Origin: Polaribacter sp. HaHaR_3_91
GTDB lineage: Bacteria; Bacteroidota; Bacteroidia; Flavobacteriales; Flavobacteriaceae
Assembly (NCBI RefSeq): GCF_019278525.1
Contig: NZ_CP058986.1
Coordinates: forward strand, 1,708,001 to 1,772,000
Direction: 5' to 3'
Length of the DNA stretch: 64,000 bases
A program made the position numbers and the translations under genes. The notes under the pieces were generated by a model. That model did no database searches, was not told the origin of the DNA, and worked only from the letters and a program-made list of their open reading frames with translations. Positions 8,115 through 16,673 of the stretch are shown here, in pieces. Position 1 is the stretch's first letter; the number at the start of each line of letters is the position of its first letter.

Positions 8115-9068
8115 ATGAAAAAATACACGTACACAGAAAAAAAAGACACTCGTTCAGGTTTTGGAGATGGTTTAACAGAATTAGGTAGAACAAACCCAAA
8201 CGTAGTTGCCTTATGTGCAGATTTAATTGGTTCTTTAAAAATGGATCAATTTATTGAAGAAAACCCTGAGAGATTTTTCCAGATTGGTATTGCAGAAGCA
8301 AATATGATTAGTATTGCTGCAGGATTAACAATTGGAGGTAAAATTCCTTTTACAGGTACATTTGCTAACTTTTCTACAGGTAGAGTGTATGACCAAATTC
8401 GTCAATCTGTGGCGTATTCTGGTAAAAACGTAAAAATTTGTGCATCTCATGCAGGAGTTACTTTAGGAGAAGATGGCGCAACACACCAAATATTAGAAGA
8501 TATTGGGTTGATGAAGATGTTACCAGGAATGACCGTAATTAATACGTGTGATTACAACCAAACAAAAGCAGCAACAATTGCAATTGCAGATTTTGATGGA
8601 CCTGTATATTTACGTTTTGGTCGTCCGAAAGTACCAGTATTTATGCCAACAGATGAAAAATTTGAAATAGGTAAAGGAATACAATTAACAGAAGGAACAG
8701 ATGTAACTATTGTTGCAACAGGACACTTAGTTTGGGAATCTTTACAAGCTGCCGAACAATTAGAAGCAGAAGGAATCTCTGTAGAGGTAATTAATATTCA
8801 TACCATTAAACCTTTAGATGAAGATATTATCTTAAAGTCTGTTGCTAAAACTGGTTGTATTGTTACTGCAGAAGAGCATAATAAATTAGGTGGATTAGGA
8901 GAGAGTGTTGCAAGAACGTTGGCTTTAAACACACCTACACCTCAAGAATTTGTTGCTACAGATGATACTTTTGGAGAATCTGGGACACCAGAACAATTAA
9001 TGGCTAAATATGGTTTAGATGCTGCCGCAGTTGTAAAAGCTGTTAAAAAAGTAATTTCTAGAAAATAA
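8115..9068 (+). CDS. Transketolase, C-terminal subunit
   Basis: A 317-residue protein covering the pyrimidine-binding and C-terminal domains of transketolase. FFQIGIAEANMIS carries the glutamate that activates thiamine diphosphate, and GVTLGEDGATHQ follows. The pentose phosphate enzyme moves two-carbon units between sugars. In Bacteroidota it is often split into an N-terminal ThDP-binding subunit and this C-terminal subunit, usually adjacent. Here no N-terminal subunit precedes it: upstream are only the decayed tRNA repeat and bshB1. The partner must be encoded elsewhere. Confidence 0.93.
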   Translation: MKKYTYTEKKDTRSGFGDGLTELGRTNPNVVALCADLIGSLKMDQFIEENPERFFQIGIAEANMISIAAGLTIGGKIPFTGTFANFSTGRVYDQIRQSVAYSGKNVKICASHAGVTLGEDGATHQILEDIGLMKMLPGMTVINTCDYNQTKAATIAIADFDGPVYLRFGRPKVPVFMPTDEKFEIGKGIQLTEGTDVTIVATGHLVWESLQAAEQLEAEGISVEVINIHTIKPLDEDIILKSVAKTGCIVTAEEHNKLGGLGESVARTLALNTPTPQEFVATDDTFGESGTPEQLMAKYGLDAAAVVKAVKKVISRK

Positions 9069-9114
9069 AAGCGTTAGTATTTTAAAGATCTTTAATAGTA
9101 ACTTAAAATAATAA

Positions 9115-9714
9115 ATGATGAAGAAAGTAATTTTAATGTTTTGTTTGGCCGTTGGATTTACACAATTTTCAAATGCTCAGATAGATTTTGGTTTAAAAGC
9201 AGGTGTAAACTATAATAATGCAGGAGAAGACGCCTTTAAAGACTCTGCAAATGATATTGCAGATGGAGCAGAAGCTAAGACTGGTTATCATGTAGGTTTG
9301 TGGTTTAGAGGAGATATTCCTGTTTTAGGTGGTTTATACTTAAGACCAGAAATTGTTTATACACAAGTTAAAACAGAGTTTGAGCAAGCAATCGGTTCAG
9401 AGGATTATTCATTTAAGAAGTTAGATGTACCTGTTTTAGTAGGTAAAAAATTCTTAGGATTTGCAAATGTTTTTATTGGTCCTTCTTTTCAATACATTTT
9501 AGATGATGAAATTACTTTTCAAGATTTGACTTCTGATGAACTTGATAAGTTCTCTGTAGGACTTCAAATGGGAGCTGGAGTAGAGTTTGGTAATATAGGT
9601 ATAGATGTACGTTGGGAAAGAGGTTTATCTGGAAACGAAGCTAAGTTTGCTGATAAATTTACCGTAGATAACAGAACGAATCAAATAATATTTGGACTTT
9701 CTTTAAAGTTGTAA
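9115..9714 (+). CDS. Outer-membrane beta-barrel protein (porin-like)
   Basis: A 199-residue protein with a signal peptide (residues 1-21, ending SNAQ). Alternating amphipathic strands follow, and the C-terminal segment IIFGLSLKL is typical of small 8-strand barrels (OmpA/OMP_b-brl type). It opens with FGLKAGVNYNN, common in this family. Two ATG codons stand in tandem at the start. It lies 46 bases after the transketolase gene and before a strong terminator. No specific substrate can be assigned. Confidence 0.8.
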   Translation: MMKKVILMFCLAVGFTQFSNAQIDFGLKAGVNYNNAGEDAFKDSANDIADGAEAKTGYHVGLWFRGDIPVLGGLYLRPEIVYTQVKTEFEQAIGSEDYSFKKLDVPVLVGKKFLGFANVFIGPSFQYILDDEITFQDLTSDELDKFSVGLQMGAGVEFGNIGIDVRWERGLSGNEAKFADKFTVDNRTNQIIFGLSLKL

Positions 9715-9736
9715 ACAAATAGGATATTTAATATTA

Positions 9737-9767
9737 AAAAGCTCTTGAAATTTTCAAGAGCTTTTTT
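9737..9767 (+). terminator. Terminator after beta-barrel gene
   Basis: Arms AAAAGCTCTTGAAA (9737-9750) and TTTCAAGAGCTTTT (9752-9765), followed by T residues. Confidence 0.85.
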
Positions 9768-10181
9768 GTTTTCTGTTGTTTTCCATATAGGTATAATAGA
9801 ACTTTAGGTGTTTATTAGGTATTAGAATCCTCTTTCTATTATTATTTATTCTACGATTTTATAAAGTGGATATTAGGCAACAAGTTGTGTATTTCTATTT
9901 TAACTTTAGTAAAATCGGTTTGTGATGTTTTAAGCTAGATGTATCTAAAACTCCTTAAAATGGTTATGTTGATGAAAACTCTATTCATTTAAAAGCTGTA
10001 AATCTTTAGAGTTACTATTTATCCATTAAAACATTTCTAAAGTACTGTGTATTCAATTGATAAGATTATATATGAAGAAGTATATCAACCTTTTTTAATG
10101 TGCTTATTTAAGTTTTTTTATCAACTCTATTTATTAAAGTTTCTAATATCGTTGTTTTGGTGAAAAGTGAAAAATTAGGAC
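9768..10181. other. Intergenic region without recognised feature
   Basis: About 410 AT-rich bases between two terminators, downstream of both flanking genes, with stops in all frames I read and no convincing repeat, promoter or RNA hairpin. It may be a remnant of lost genes. Confidence 0.4.
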
Positions 10182-10210
10182 AAAAAAAAACTCTTGAGAA
10201 ATCAAGAGTT
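10182..10210 (-). terminator. Terminator of the FKBP lipoprotein gene
   Basis: Arms AACTCTTGA (10189-10197) and TCAAGAGTT (10202-10210) around loop GAAA. The A run at 10182-10190 is the U tract on the minus strand. Confidence 0.75.
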
Positions 10211-10231
10211 CTTTGTTATTTTTTCAATTCC

Positions 10232-11098
10232 TTAATTAATATCAGGATTTAAGTAATCCGCTAAGTCAGGATTGTTAGGATCGTTACGGTCGTTAGCAGG
10301 ATTTCCATCACCGTTTGCATCTTCATTTATAGTGGAAACACCATCATTATCATCATCAGCATCAAAATAATTAGCAACACCGTCTAAATCCGTATCGTCA
10401 TCTCTAGGATCTCCATTTCCATCAGGGTCCTCCATTATAGAAGGAATTCCATCATTGTCATGATCGGTGTCCTTTACAAAATCAAATAAATCAATATAAA
10501 AGAAAATACTTTCATTTGCTAAAATACTACCACTTCCTATATTTCCGTATCCCAAGCTAGAAGGAATAAATAAAACTCCCTTTCCTCCATTTTCATAAGT
10601 AATAGGTCCGTTTTCAGTTACATTGTCTCCGCCTTTAAAGTTCGTAAAACCATGAGACCAACCTCTAATAACGCCATTAAGCGTAAACCATACACCATCG
10701 TTAGCGTCAAAAACAGTACTAATGCTATCTGTTGCCACAATTCTTTGACCAGAATACTTTACAAAAACAGAATCCATTACTGTAGGGTAGCCTTTTTCTA
10801 TACTAGGTGTACCTTCGCTATTTACATAATAATATAGTTTATAATCTATATCATTTTCAGTAATATTCATGGTTCTTACTGTTTCATAAAGAGGTGTTTG
10901 GCCTGCTACTATTGCTTTTACAGAGTCTACAGAAGTATCAAAATAATGATTTTTTAAAAATAGAACTAAAGTATCATTATCTATTAAAGCTTGTGCTTCA
11001 TAATCAAAATCATCTACTGCTACAGAACTTGTGTTACTACAGGAATATAATACAATTGAAATAATTGTAAATGCAAAAATACTTTTAATTTTATTCAT
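10232..11098 (-). CDS. FKBP-type peptidyl-prolyl isomerase lipoprotein with C-terminal calcium-type repeats
   Basis: 288 residues. The N-terminus is a lipoprotein signal with lipobox LYSC (Cys20). Residues about 70-205 form an FKBP domain: WFTLNGVIRGW, KGGDNVTENGP and the typical VLFIPSSLGYG segment. The last 75 residues are acidic repeats such as DHDNDGIPS, DTDLDGVANYFD and DDDNDGVST, resembling thrombospondin type 3 or EF-hand calcium loops. Gliding and T9SS loci of Flavobacteria encode related FKBP lipoproteins, but I see no gld gene here. It probably acts as an envelope folding catalyst. The acidic tail may bind calcium or be a surface linker. Confidence 0.85.
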   Translation of the reverse strand: MNKIKSIFAFTIISIVLYSCSNTSSVAVDDFDYEAQALIDNDTLVLFLKNHYFDTSVDSVKAIVAGQTPLYETVRTMNITENDIDYKLYYYVNSEGTPSIEKGYPTVMDSVFVKYSGQRIVATDSISTVFDANDGVWFTLNGVIRGWSHGFTNFKGGDNVTENGPITYENGGKGVLFIPSSLGYGNIGSGSILANESIFFYIDLFDFVKDTDHDNDGIPSIMEDPDGNGDPRDDDTDLDGVANYFDADDDNDGVSTINEDANGDGNPANDRNDPNNPDLADYLNPDIN

Positions 11099-11111
11099 TT
11101 AATCTATAATT

Positions 11112-11145
11112 TTTGAGCGTGCAATTTACCAATTTTATACCTTTG
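11112..11145 (+). promoter_or_regulatory. Promoter of the S4/PRTase operon
   Basis: TACCTTTG at 11138-11145 is an exact TAnnTTTG match, with TTTG at 11112-11115 upstream at 22-base spacing. Confidence 0.65.
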
Positions 11146-11178
11146 TAAAAAGACAAACGTTATATTTTAACTATTTAT

Positions 11179-11559
11179 ATGAGAATTGATAAATATTTGT
11201 GGTGTATTAGAATTTTTAAAACAAGAAGTTTAGCATCTACAGCATGTAAGAAAGGGCAAGTTAAGATAGATAATAAAAGCTTAAAGCCTTCTAAAGAAGT
11301 GTTTGGAGATGAATTGATTTTAGTAAGAAAAAATCAAATAAACTATCAAATAAAAGTTTTAGATTTACCGGAAAGTAGAGTTGGAGCTAAAATAGTAGAT
11401 CTTTATAGAAAAGATGTAACGCCTAAAGAGGAGTTTGAGAAAACAGACCTCTTAAAATACGCTAAAGACTATTACAGAAAAAAGGGTACAGGTAGGCCAA
11501 CCAAAAAAGACAGGCGAGATATAGACGATTATCAAGAAGATACAACAGAAGAAATATGA
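11179..11559 (+). CDS. RNA-binding S4 domain protein (Hsp15-like)
   Basis: A 126-residue protein with an N-terminal S4 domain: MRIDKYLWCIRIFKTR and the loop ACKKGQVKIDN. The tail is basic (RKKGTGRPTKKDRR). This is the layout of Hsp15 (HslR), which binds stalled 50S-nascent chain-tRNA complexes after heat shock. Its ATGA overlap with the next gene implies translational coupling. The Hsp15 role is inferred from family membership. Confidence 0.82.
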   Translation: MRIDKYLWCIRIFKTRSLASTACKKGQVKIDNKSLKPSKEVFGDELILVRKNQINYQIKVLDLPESRVGAKIVDLYRKDVTPKEEFEKTDLLKYAKDYYRKKGTGRPTKKDRRDIDDYQEDTTEEI

Positions 11560-12059
11560 CAACATCAGGTAGCATTATATTAAATCAATTGCAAATTTCT
11601 CAAAAAATAAGAAGGATTGCTTATCAGATCTATGAAACAAATAGTTCGGAGAAAGAAGTTATTCTTGCTGGTATTGTAGGTAATGGCTTTATTTTTGCTG
11701 AAAAATTAATGGAAGTTTTACAAGAAATATCACCTTTAAAAGTAACTCTTTGTAAAGTTAATATTGATAAAAAAAATCCTTTAAAACCTATTACCACTTC
11801 TCTAAATATTGAAGATTATAAAAATAAATCTTTGGTTTTAGTTGATGATGTTTTAAGCTCTGGAACTACGCTAATTTACGGAATTAAGCATTTTTTAGAC
11901 GTTCCTTTAAAGAGATTTAAAACAGCTGTATTGGTAAATAGAAATCATAAAAAATATCCTGTTAAGGCAGATTTTAAAGGAATTTCTCTGTCTACTTCTA
12001 TAAAAGAACATATACAAGTAGAATTTTCGGCAAATGAAGCAATTGCTTATTTAGCTTAA
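11556..12059 (+). CDS. Type I phosphoribosyltransferase (PyrR/Hpt-like)
   Basis: 167 residues. The PRPP-binding motif LVLVDDVLSSGTTL is complete (about residues 91-104), as is the N-terminal segment VGNGFIFAEKL. It overlaps the S4 gene by 4 bases (ATGA), so one operon. Size and motif allow a PyrR-like regulator/uracil PRTase or a purine PRTase; no UMP-specific motif is clear. Its stop overlaps the convergent aroK end by 9 bases. Confidence 0.82.
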   Translation: MTTSGSIILNQLQISQKIRRIAYQIYETNSSEKEVILAGIVGNGFIFAEKLMEVLQEISPLKVTLCKVNIDKKNPLKPITTSLNIEDYKNKSLVLVDDVLSSGTTLIYGIKHFLDVPLKRFKTAVLVNRNHKKYPVKADFKGISLSTSIKEHIQVEFSANEAIAYLA

Positions 12060-12566
12060 TAAGCTTTCCAATTCTTCCGCAACTTCTGCTTTAGTTTTAT
12101 TGTCTATTTTTACAATAGTCTTTGCTTGTTCATAAAAAGGGCGTCTTTCAAAAAGGTGTTTTGCTACAAACTCTGGAATTTGATCATCTCCTAAAGAAGC
12201 TATTAATGGCCTTTTAGCTTTTTTTCTAATTAATCTTTCTATCATGGTTGCTGTGCTACCTTGTAAATAGATCGATTTTGCATCAGAATTATTAATTTCT
12301 TCCATATTATTTGCATAACAAGGCGTTCCGCCACCTAAAGCAAGGATGAAATCTTTGTCTTTTGCTAGAATTTCTTTTAAATATTTGTTTTCTATCAATC
12401 TAAAATAGACTTCTCCTTTAGTTTTAAATATTTCAGAAATAGACATTTTTTCTTTTTCAATAATGTAATCATCTAAGTCTAAAAAATTCATTGACAGCTT
12501 TTTAGAAAGTCGTTTACCAATACTAGATTTTCCTGAAGCCATATAACCTAAAAGTACTATTTTCAT
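12051..12566 (-). CDS. aroK: Shikimate kinase
   Basis: 171 residues, normal for AroK. The Walker A motif GYMASGKSSIGK is at residues 7-18. DLDDYI binds shikimate and magnesium, GGGTPC provides the shikimate-binding glycines, and RPLI with FAVKHLFERRPFYEQA forms the lid. It phosphorylates shikimate at the 3-hydroxyl in the chorismate pathway. aroQ of the same pathway lies elsewhere in the window (60441-60854), so the pathway genes are scattered. It is monocistronic and convergent with the PRTase gene. Confidence 0.95.
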   Translation of the reverse strand: MKIVLLGYMASGKSSIGKRLSKKLSMNFLDLDDYIIEKEKMSISEIFKTKGEVYFRLIENKYLKEILAKDKDFILALGGGTPCYANNMEEINNSDAKSIYLQGSTATMIERLIRKKAKRPLIASLGDDQIPEFVAKHLFERRPFYEQAKTIVKIDNKTKAEVAEELESLLS

Positions 12567-12637
12567 CTATTTGTGTTTTTATGCAAATATCTATAAAAAA
12601 AAATCAATTTAATGCTTATTATTCCAATGTTTGATAG

Positions 12638-12645
12638 TATATTTG
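12638..12645 (+). promoter_or_regulatory. Minus-7 element of the tRNA-Lys promoter
   Basis: TATATTTG is an exact TAnnTTTG match 18 bases before tRNA-Lys. The upstream minus-33 element is poor. Confidence 0.65.
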
Positions 12646-12663
12646 CAACCGGTTTACAAAAAT

Positions 12664-12736
12664 GACCTGGTAGCTCAGTTGGTAGAGCATCTCCCTTTTA
12701 AGGAGAGGGTCCTGGGTTCGAGCCCCAGCCCGGTCA
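12664..12736 (+). tRNA. tRNA-Lys (TTT)
   Basis: D arm GCTC/GAGC, anticodon stem TCTCC/GGAGA with loop CTTTTAA (anticodon TTT), T arm CTGGG/CCCAG, acceptor GACCTGG/CCCGGTC with one mismatch at 5-68, discriminator A. CCA is not encoded. Confidence 0.95.
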
Positions 12737-12741
12737 CAAAG

Positions 12742-12772
12742 AAAATGTTAAGCAATATGCTTAACATTTTTG
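12742..12772 (+). terminator. Terminator-like hairpin between tRNA-Lys and tRNA-Leu
   Basis: Arms AAAATGTTAAGC (12742-12753) and GCTTAACATTTT (12759-12770) followed by T. tRNA-Leu begins only 13 bases later, so this may be a partial terminator or a processing hairpin in a shared transcript. Confidence 0.55.
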
Positions 12773-12784
12773 GTTTATACAAAT

Positions 12785-12868
12785 GCGCACGTGGCGAAAT
12801 TGGTAGACGCGCAGCCTTGAGGGGGCTGTGTTCGCAAGAACGTGGAAGTTCGAATCTTCTCGTGCGCA
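12785..12868 (+). tRNA. tRNA-Leu (GAG)
   Basis: An 84-base class II tRNA. Acceptor GCGCACG/CGTGCGC is perfect, anticodon stem CAGCC/GGCTG with loop TTGAGGG (anticodon GAG), a long variable arm (GTTCGCAAGAAC) and discriminator A. Confidence 0.95.
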
Positions 12869-12967
12869 CTTAACTACTTCTTCCGTATTAGTTGTTTAAT
12901 TTCTTTTATTTATCTTAAAGTTAACAGCTTTAACTGAAATAGTAATAAACAATCCTTATTCTCTCTT

Positions 12968-13732
12968 TTAGAAAGAATTTAGCACTTCCAATACTTCAGT
13001 TCGTTTTCTTACTGAAACTGGAATATTAGATCCATCACTAAGCATTAGATAACCACCATCAGATTTAATGAACTCTTTAATAAAGGTAGTATTTACTAAA
13101 TGACTTTGGTGTACTCTTAAAAAACCGACTTCCTTTAACATATCTGCATAATATTTTAATGTTTTAGAAACGAGTATTTTTGAATTGTCTTTAAAATAAA
13201 AGGTAGTGTAATTGTTATCAGACTTACAACGGATTATATCTTCAATATTTACAACAATTATTTTTTCTGAAGTATGTAAAGATATTTTATTAGGCTTATT
13301 ATTAGGGGCAGTTACCGCTTCTTGCAAAACATGTAGCTGTTCTTTATCTGGCTGAATTTGGCTTTGCGCTTTTTCTATTGAAACTGCCAAATCTTCATTG
13401 GAATAAGGTTTTAAAATATAATCGATTGCTGCAAACTTAAATGCTTTAATAGCAAAAGCATCACTTGCAGTAACAAAGATAATTTTCGATTTTAAATCAG
13501 GAAAAATTTCAAGAATATCAAAACCTGTTCCGTCTCCTAACATAATATCTAAAAACAAGATCTCTGGTTGTTGTTTGCGCAATAATTTTGCTGCTTCTAC
13601 AACCGATTTTGCTTTTCCTATAATTTTAATCTCTGGATGATTGTTAGTAATATCAGTTGCTAACATTTCTAGTGCTACTGGCATATCATCTACTAAAATT
13701 GCAGTTAGTTCTTTCATGTTATATTTCTTCAT
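12968..13732 (-). CDS. LytTR-family response regulator
   Basis: 254 residues: receiver domain (about 8-125) with acidic pocket Asp15/Asp16 and phospho-acceptor Asp62 in FLDIMLGDG, then a LytTR DNA-binding domain (about 150-250). This start overlaps the metallophosphoesterase stop by 14 bases. Met6 (13717), one base after that stop, is an equally plausible start. It is the third gene of an operon with a LytS-type kinase, its expected phosphodonor. LytTR proteins act as DNA-binding transcription regulators. Confidence 0.9.
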   Translation of the reverse strand: MKKYNMKELTAILVDDMPVALEMLATDITNNHPEIKIIGKAKSVVEAAKLLRKQQPEILFLDIMLGDGTGFDILEIFPDLKSKIIFVTASDAFAIKAFKFAAIDYILKPYSNEDLAVSIEKAQSQIQPDKEQLHVLQEAVTAPNNKPNKISLHTSEKIIVVNIEDIIRCKSDNNYTTFYFKDNSKILVSKTLKYYADMLKEVGFLRVHQSHLVNTTFIKEFIKSDGGYLMLSDGSNIPVSVRKRTEVLEVLNSF

Positions 13733-14564
13733 CTAATTCAAAAATGGTTATTTCGGGTCTTACATTTAATCTTACTTGGTATAAATTACCTAGTGCTCTA
13801 TTTATGTATAATGTTCTACCATCATACAAATCAAACTCGCCAGAAGAATACCTTTTGTTTTCTACAGGAAGAATAGGTGGGGGTAAAAATGGAGGTTTTA
13901 CTTGTCCGCCATGTGTGTGTCCAGATAAAATCCACCCTTTGTAATTGCTCCAAATATTTAAATCACAAACATCTGGGTTGTGGCATAAAACAAGGTTTGC
14001 TTTTTCTGCATCATATTTGGTCATAATTTTTGTTGGGTTAAAATTAGAACCCCAATAATCATCAATACCTAATATATTTAAACCACTAAAACTTACTTGT
14101 TCATTTCTTAGAATTGTAATGTTTTTTTTATCTAAAATATTAGAAATCTTATCAGCAACATCTTGTTCTAGCCAATCTATACCATAATCATGATTGCCTA
14201 AAACACCTGCAGTTCCTAATTTTCCGTTTACGGCATATTTAAACACTTCTTCTAATTGATCAAACTGTTCTGGTGTTTCATAAGAAACAAAATCTCCTGT
14301 ATAAACAACAAAATCGGGGTTATAAAGGCGTGCTTTTTTAAACGAATCTATAATATAGTTGTAATCAAATTTATTACCAACATGAACATCACTAATTTGC
14401 ATTAATGTTTTTCCTATTAAGTTTTTTGGTAAATTTTTAATGGGCATTTTTACGTGTACAAATTCCAACCAAAAAGGTTCTATTTGCCAAGAATAAAGTC
14501 CACTTAAAATACTTGCTCCAACTCCTGTAAGTAAAGTGTTTTTTATAAATTTTCTTCTTTCCAT
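13719..14564 (-). CDS. Calcineurin-like metallophosphoesterase, exported (YkuE/YaeI-like)
   Basis: 281 residues. The N-terminus ERRKFIKNTLLTGVGAS looks like a twin-arginine or membrane-anchor signal. The full metal-ligand set is present: DVHVG, GDFV, GNHDYG, CHNPDV and GHTHGGQ. YkuE- and YaeI-type members are cell-envelope phosphoesterases; YaeI-like enzymes have been linked to nucleotide-lipid hydrolysis. It starts 4 bases after the histidine kinase stop and its stop overlaps the response regulator start, an unusual position inside a two-component operon. Confidence 0.88.
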   Translation of the reverse strand: MERRKFIKNTLLTGVGASILSGLYSWQIEPFWLEFVHVKMPIKNLPKNLIGKTLMQISDVHVGNKFDYNYIIDSFKKARLYNPDFVVYTGDFVSYETPEQFDQLEEVFKYAVNGKLGTAGVLGNHDYGIDWLEQDVADKISNILDKKNITILRNEQVSFSGLNILGIDDYWGSNFNPTKIMTKYDAEKANLVLCHNPDVCDLNIWSNYKGWILSGHTHGGQVKPPFLPPPILPVENKRYSSGEFDLYDGRTLYINRALGNLYQVRLNVRPEITIFELDEEI

Positions 14565-14568
14565 TTTT

Positions 14569-16590
14569 TTAATAATCTGTTTTTAGTGGAATCTTAAACC
14601 CAACTTTGGTTCCTTTTACTTCTTTTTTGTCTTTTATTTCTTCAATAGAAAATGAGTTGTATTTCGATAAATGCTGAATTCGTTCTTTAGTAACTTCTAA
14701 AGCGACAGATTGATGATTCGATTTTACTTTTTCTTTTTTAGACTGATGAAAACCAATCCCGTTATCTTCTATGGTAAAATGTAAGAATCTATTTCTAATT
14801 TCAAAAAGAAGTTTAATTTTTGCATCGATTTTATTAGGCTGAAAAGCGTGTTTAATACAATTCTCTACAAAAGGTTGTAATAGCATTGGCGGAATTAAAA
14901 TTTCTTCTGAATCGATGTTATTTAAAGAGGTTTCAATAGCGTATTCAAAAGACATTGAATTCATTTTTTGCTCTAAATCTAAATAGTTTTTTAGGGTATC
15001 CATTTCTTCTTGTAAGCTAATTTCTTCTAATCTTGAGTTGTTTAAAACACTTCTTAAAAGTACAGAAAATTGTGAAATGGTCTTATTTAATTCTTTAGAG
15101 TTCCCAGAATTGCCAAGTGCTTTTATTCCGTTTAAAACATTAAAAATAAAATGCGGATTCATTTGCAACTGCAATGCTTTTTGTTCTAAAGTAAGTAAAT
15201 GATTTTCTACTTTTAAAGTATGAATCTTTTTCTGATTTTTTTTATTCAACTTTCTTATATGCAGCTCAACAAAAAGCGCTAAAAGTAGACATAAAATTGC
15301 GCCACATAATATTATAAACCATGCTTTTTGATAAATTGGAGTGTCAATAAAAAATGAAAAAGATACTTTTTTACTAAGTAAACTACCTTCTTTAGACTGA
15401 ACAGTAAATTGATAATTTCCTGACTTTAAATTAGCAAAATCAACCTTATTTTGAGGACTCCAAGGTGTAAAATCATCCTTTAATAGATAACGGTATTCGA
15501 TATTTTTAGGATTCTTTAAATCGATTGTTTTAAAAGAAAAGGAAATATTGTTTTCATTTGGTTTTAAGGCAAGTTTGGTTGCGTTTAAGGAATCTATAAA
15601 TTTATAATTAACTGCTATATTTTCAATGAACACTTTAGGTGTAACCGTTTCTGTAGCGGTATTATATCTATATAAACCTTTATTTAAGCTACCAATCCAA
15701 ATTGAGTTTTGCTTGTCTTTAAAAATAGTGTTTATTTGGCTAGAAATAAATGTATTGTATTTGTTTATTTTCCTTTTAAAAATATAGGTGTTGGCATCTA
15801 AAATATCTAACCCATTTTTTTTAGAAGCCACCCAAATTTCATCTTTTATTCTTTTTATGGAAGAAATGTCTTCTATTGTTAAGATATTTTTTAAAACAGT
15901 ATGATCATCAATAATTTTTAATCCCTTAGTATCTGTTACAGCAATTAATTGATTATTATTTATTAAAAAGGAAGTGGTATTCTCTTCTATAAGTTTATCC
16001 ATTTTTAAAGGTTTGTATAGTTTATCTATACTCCATAAGCCTTTTGTAGAAGCTATGTAAATAATGTTTTTAAAAGAAATGATATCATGAATTATAGAAA
16101 AATCTATTTGGTTTTGTATTTCTATAGGCTGTATTGTGTCTTTTTTTAGTTCGCAAACACCTTGTACAGTGGCTAAAATAATTTTATTGTCAATAGATTT
16201 TATTTTTAGAATTTCTTTGCTTTCAAAAAAGGTAGATTTATGATGCTGTAATACGAGAAGTCCGTTTTTTAAACCGATATAAATTTTATTCTTTTCAATA
16301 AAAATACAATTTACATTTTCTTGTTTGTAGTTGGTGAAATTTACACCGTCAAATTTAGAGTAACCATTATCTGTTGCTAGCCATAAATAGCCTATTTCGT
16401 CTTGCTGAATATCATTTATAATAGTAGATGGTAATCCATCAGAAATAGAGAAATTTTGTAGCTGAAGGTTTTGTGAATGCGTTTGGTTTATCAGAATAAA
16501 AAAAAAGAAAAACAATAAAATCAGTCGGTTCTTAGGTATACCCTTTACAGAATGACTTAATGAATATAAAATTTCAAAAAATATTATCAT
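14569..16590 (-). CDS. Sensor histidine kinase, LytS type with two-component regulator propeller
   Basis: 673 residues. A hydrophobic segment at 22-36 exports a periplasmic sensor made of propeller repeats (GYLWLATDNGYSKFDG near 67-82, SIWIGSLNKGLYRYN near 297-310) and a Y_Y_Y-like domain (about 345-415). One transmembrane helix follows (423-442), then the His_kinase domain with phospho-acceptor His480 in MNPHFIFN, N box ENCIKHAF (576-583) and G box DNGIGF (609-614). The propeller is shorter than in classic hybrid systems. The start is uncertain: a minus-7 element at 16596-16603 leaves almost no leader. First gene of the kinase, phosphoesterase and regulator operon. Confidence 0.9.
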   Translation of the reverse strand: MIIFFEILYSLSHSVKGIPKNRLILLFFFFFILINQTHSQNLQLQNFSISDGLPSTIINDIQQDEIGYLWLATDNGYSKFDGVNFTNYKQENVNCIFIEKNKIYIGLKNGLLVLQHHKSTFFESKEILKIKSIDNKIILATVQGVCELKKDTIQPIEIQNQIDFSIIHDIISFKNIIYIASTKGLWSIDKLYKPLKMDKLIEENTTSFLINNNQLIAVTDTKGLKIIDDHTVLKNILTIEDISSIKRIKDEIWVASKKNGLDILDANTYIFKRKINKYNTFISSQINTIFKDKQNSIWIGSLNKGLYRYNTATETVTPKVFIENIAVNYKFIDSLNATKLALKPNENNISFSFKTIDLKNPKNIEYRYLLKDDFTPWSPQNKVDFANLKSGNYQFTVQSKEGSLLSKKVSFSFFIDTPIYQKAWFIILCGAILCLLLALFVELHIRKLNKKNQKKIHTLKVENHLLTLEQKALQLQMNPHFIFNVLNGIKALGNSGNSKELNKTISQFSVLLRSVLNNSRLEEISLQEEMDTLKNYLDLEQKMNSMSFEYAIETSLNNIDSEEILIPPMLLQPFVENCIKHAFQPNKIDAKIKLLFEIRNRFLHFTIEDNGIGFHQSKKEKVKSNHQSVALEVTKERIQHLSKYNSFSIEEIKDKKEVKGTKVGFKIPLKTDY

Positions 16591-16595
16591 AATTA

Positions 16596-16603
16596 CAAAC
16601 TTA
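16596..16603 (-). promoter_or_regulatory. Possible minus-7 element of the LytS operon
   Basis: CAAACTTA on the plus strand is TAAGTTTG on the minus strand, an exact TAnnTTTG match immediately before the annotated start. It would make that start nearly leaderless. Confidence 0.45.
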
Positions 16604-16607
16604 CTAA

Positions 16608-16650
16608 TTAAAACGCCATTACCTCATTTTTAGTTTTGTGTAATGGCGTC
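16608..16650 (-). terminator. Terminator of the unknown lipoprotein gene
   Basis: Perfect 10-base arms ACGCCATTAC (16613-16622) and GTAATGGCGT (16640-16649) with a 17-base loop, followed on the minus strand by GTTTTAATT. Confidence 0.65.
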
Positions 16651-16673
16651 TAATCTACAATTTCTATTTCAAT

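Noticed and set aside
12631..12873. ORFs on both strands across the tRNA-Lys/tRNA-Leu pair
   Set aside because: They consist mostly of tRNA sequence; open frames over tRNA genes are artefacts.
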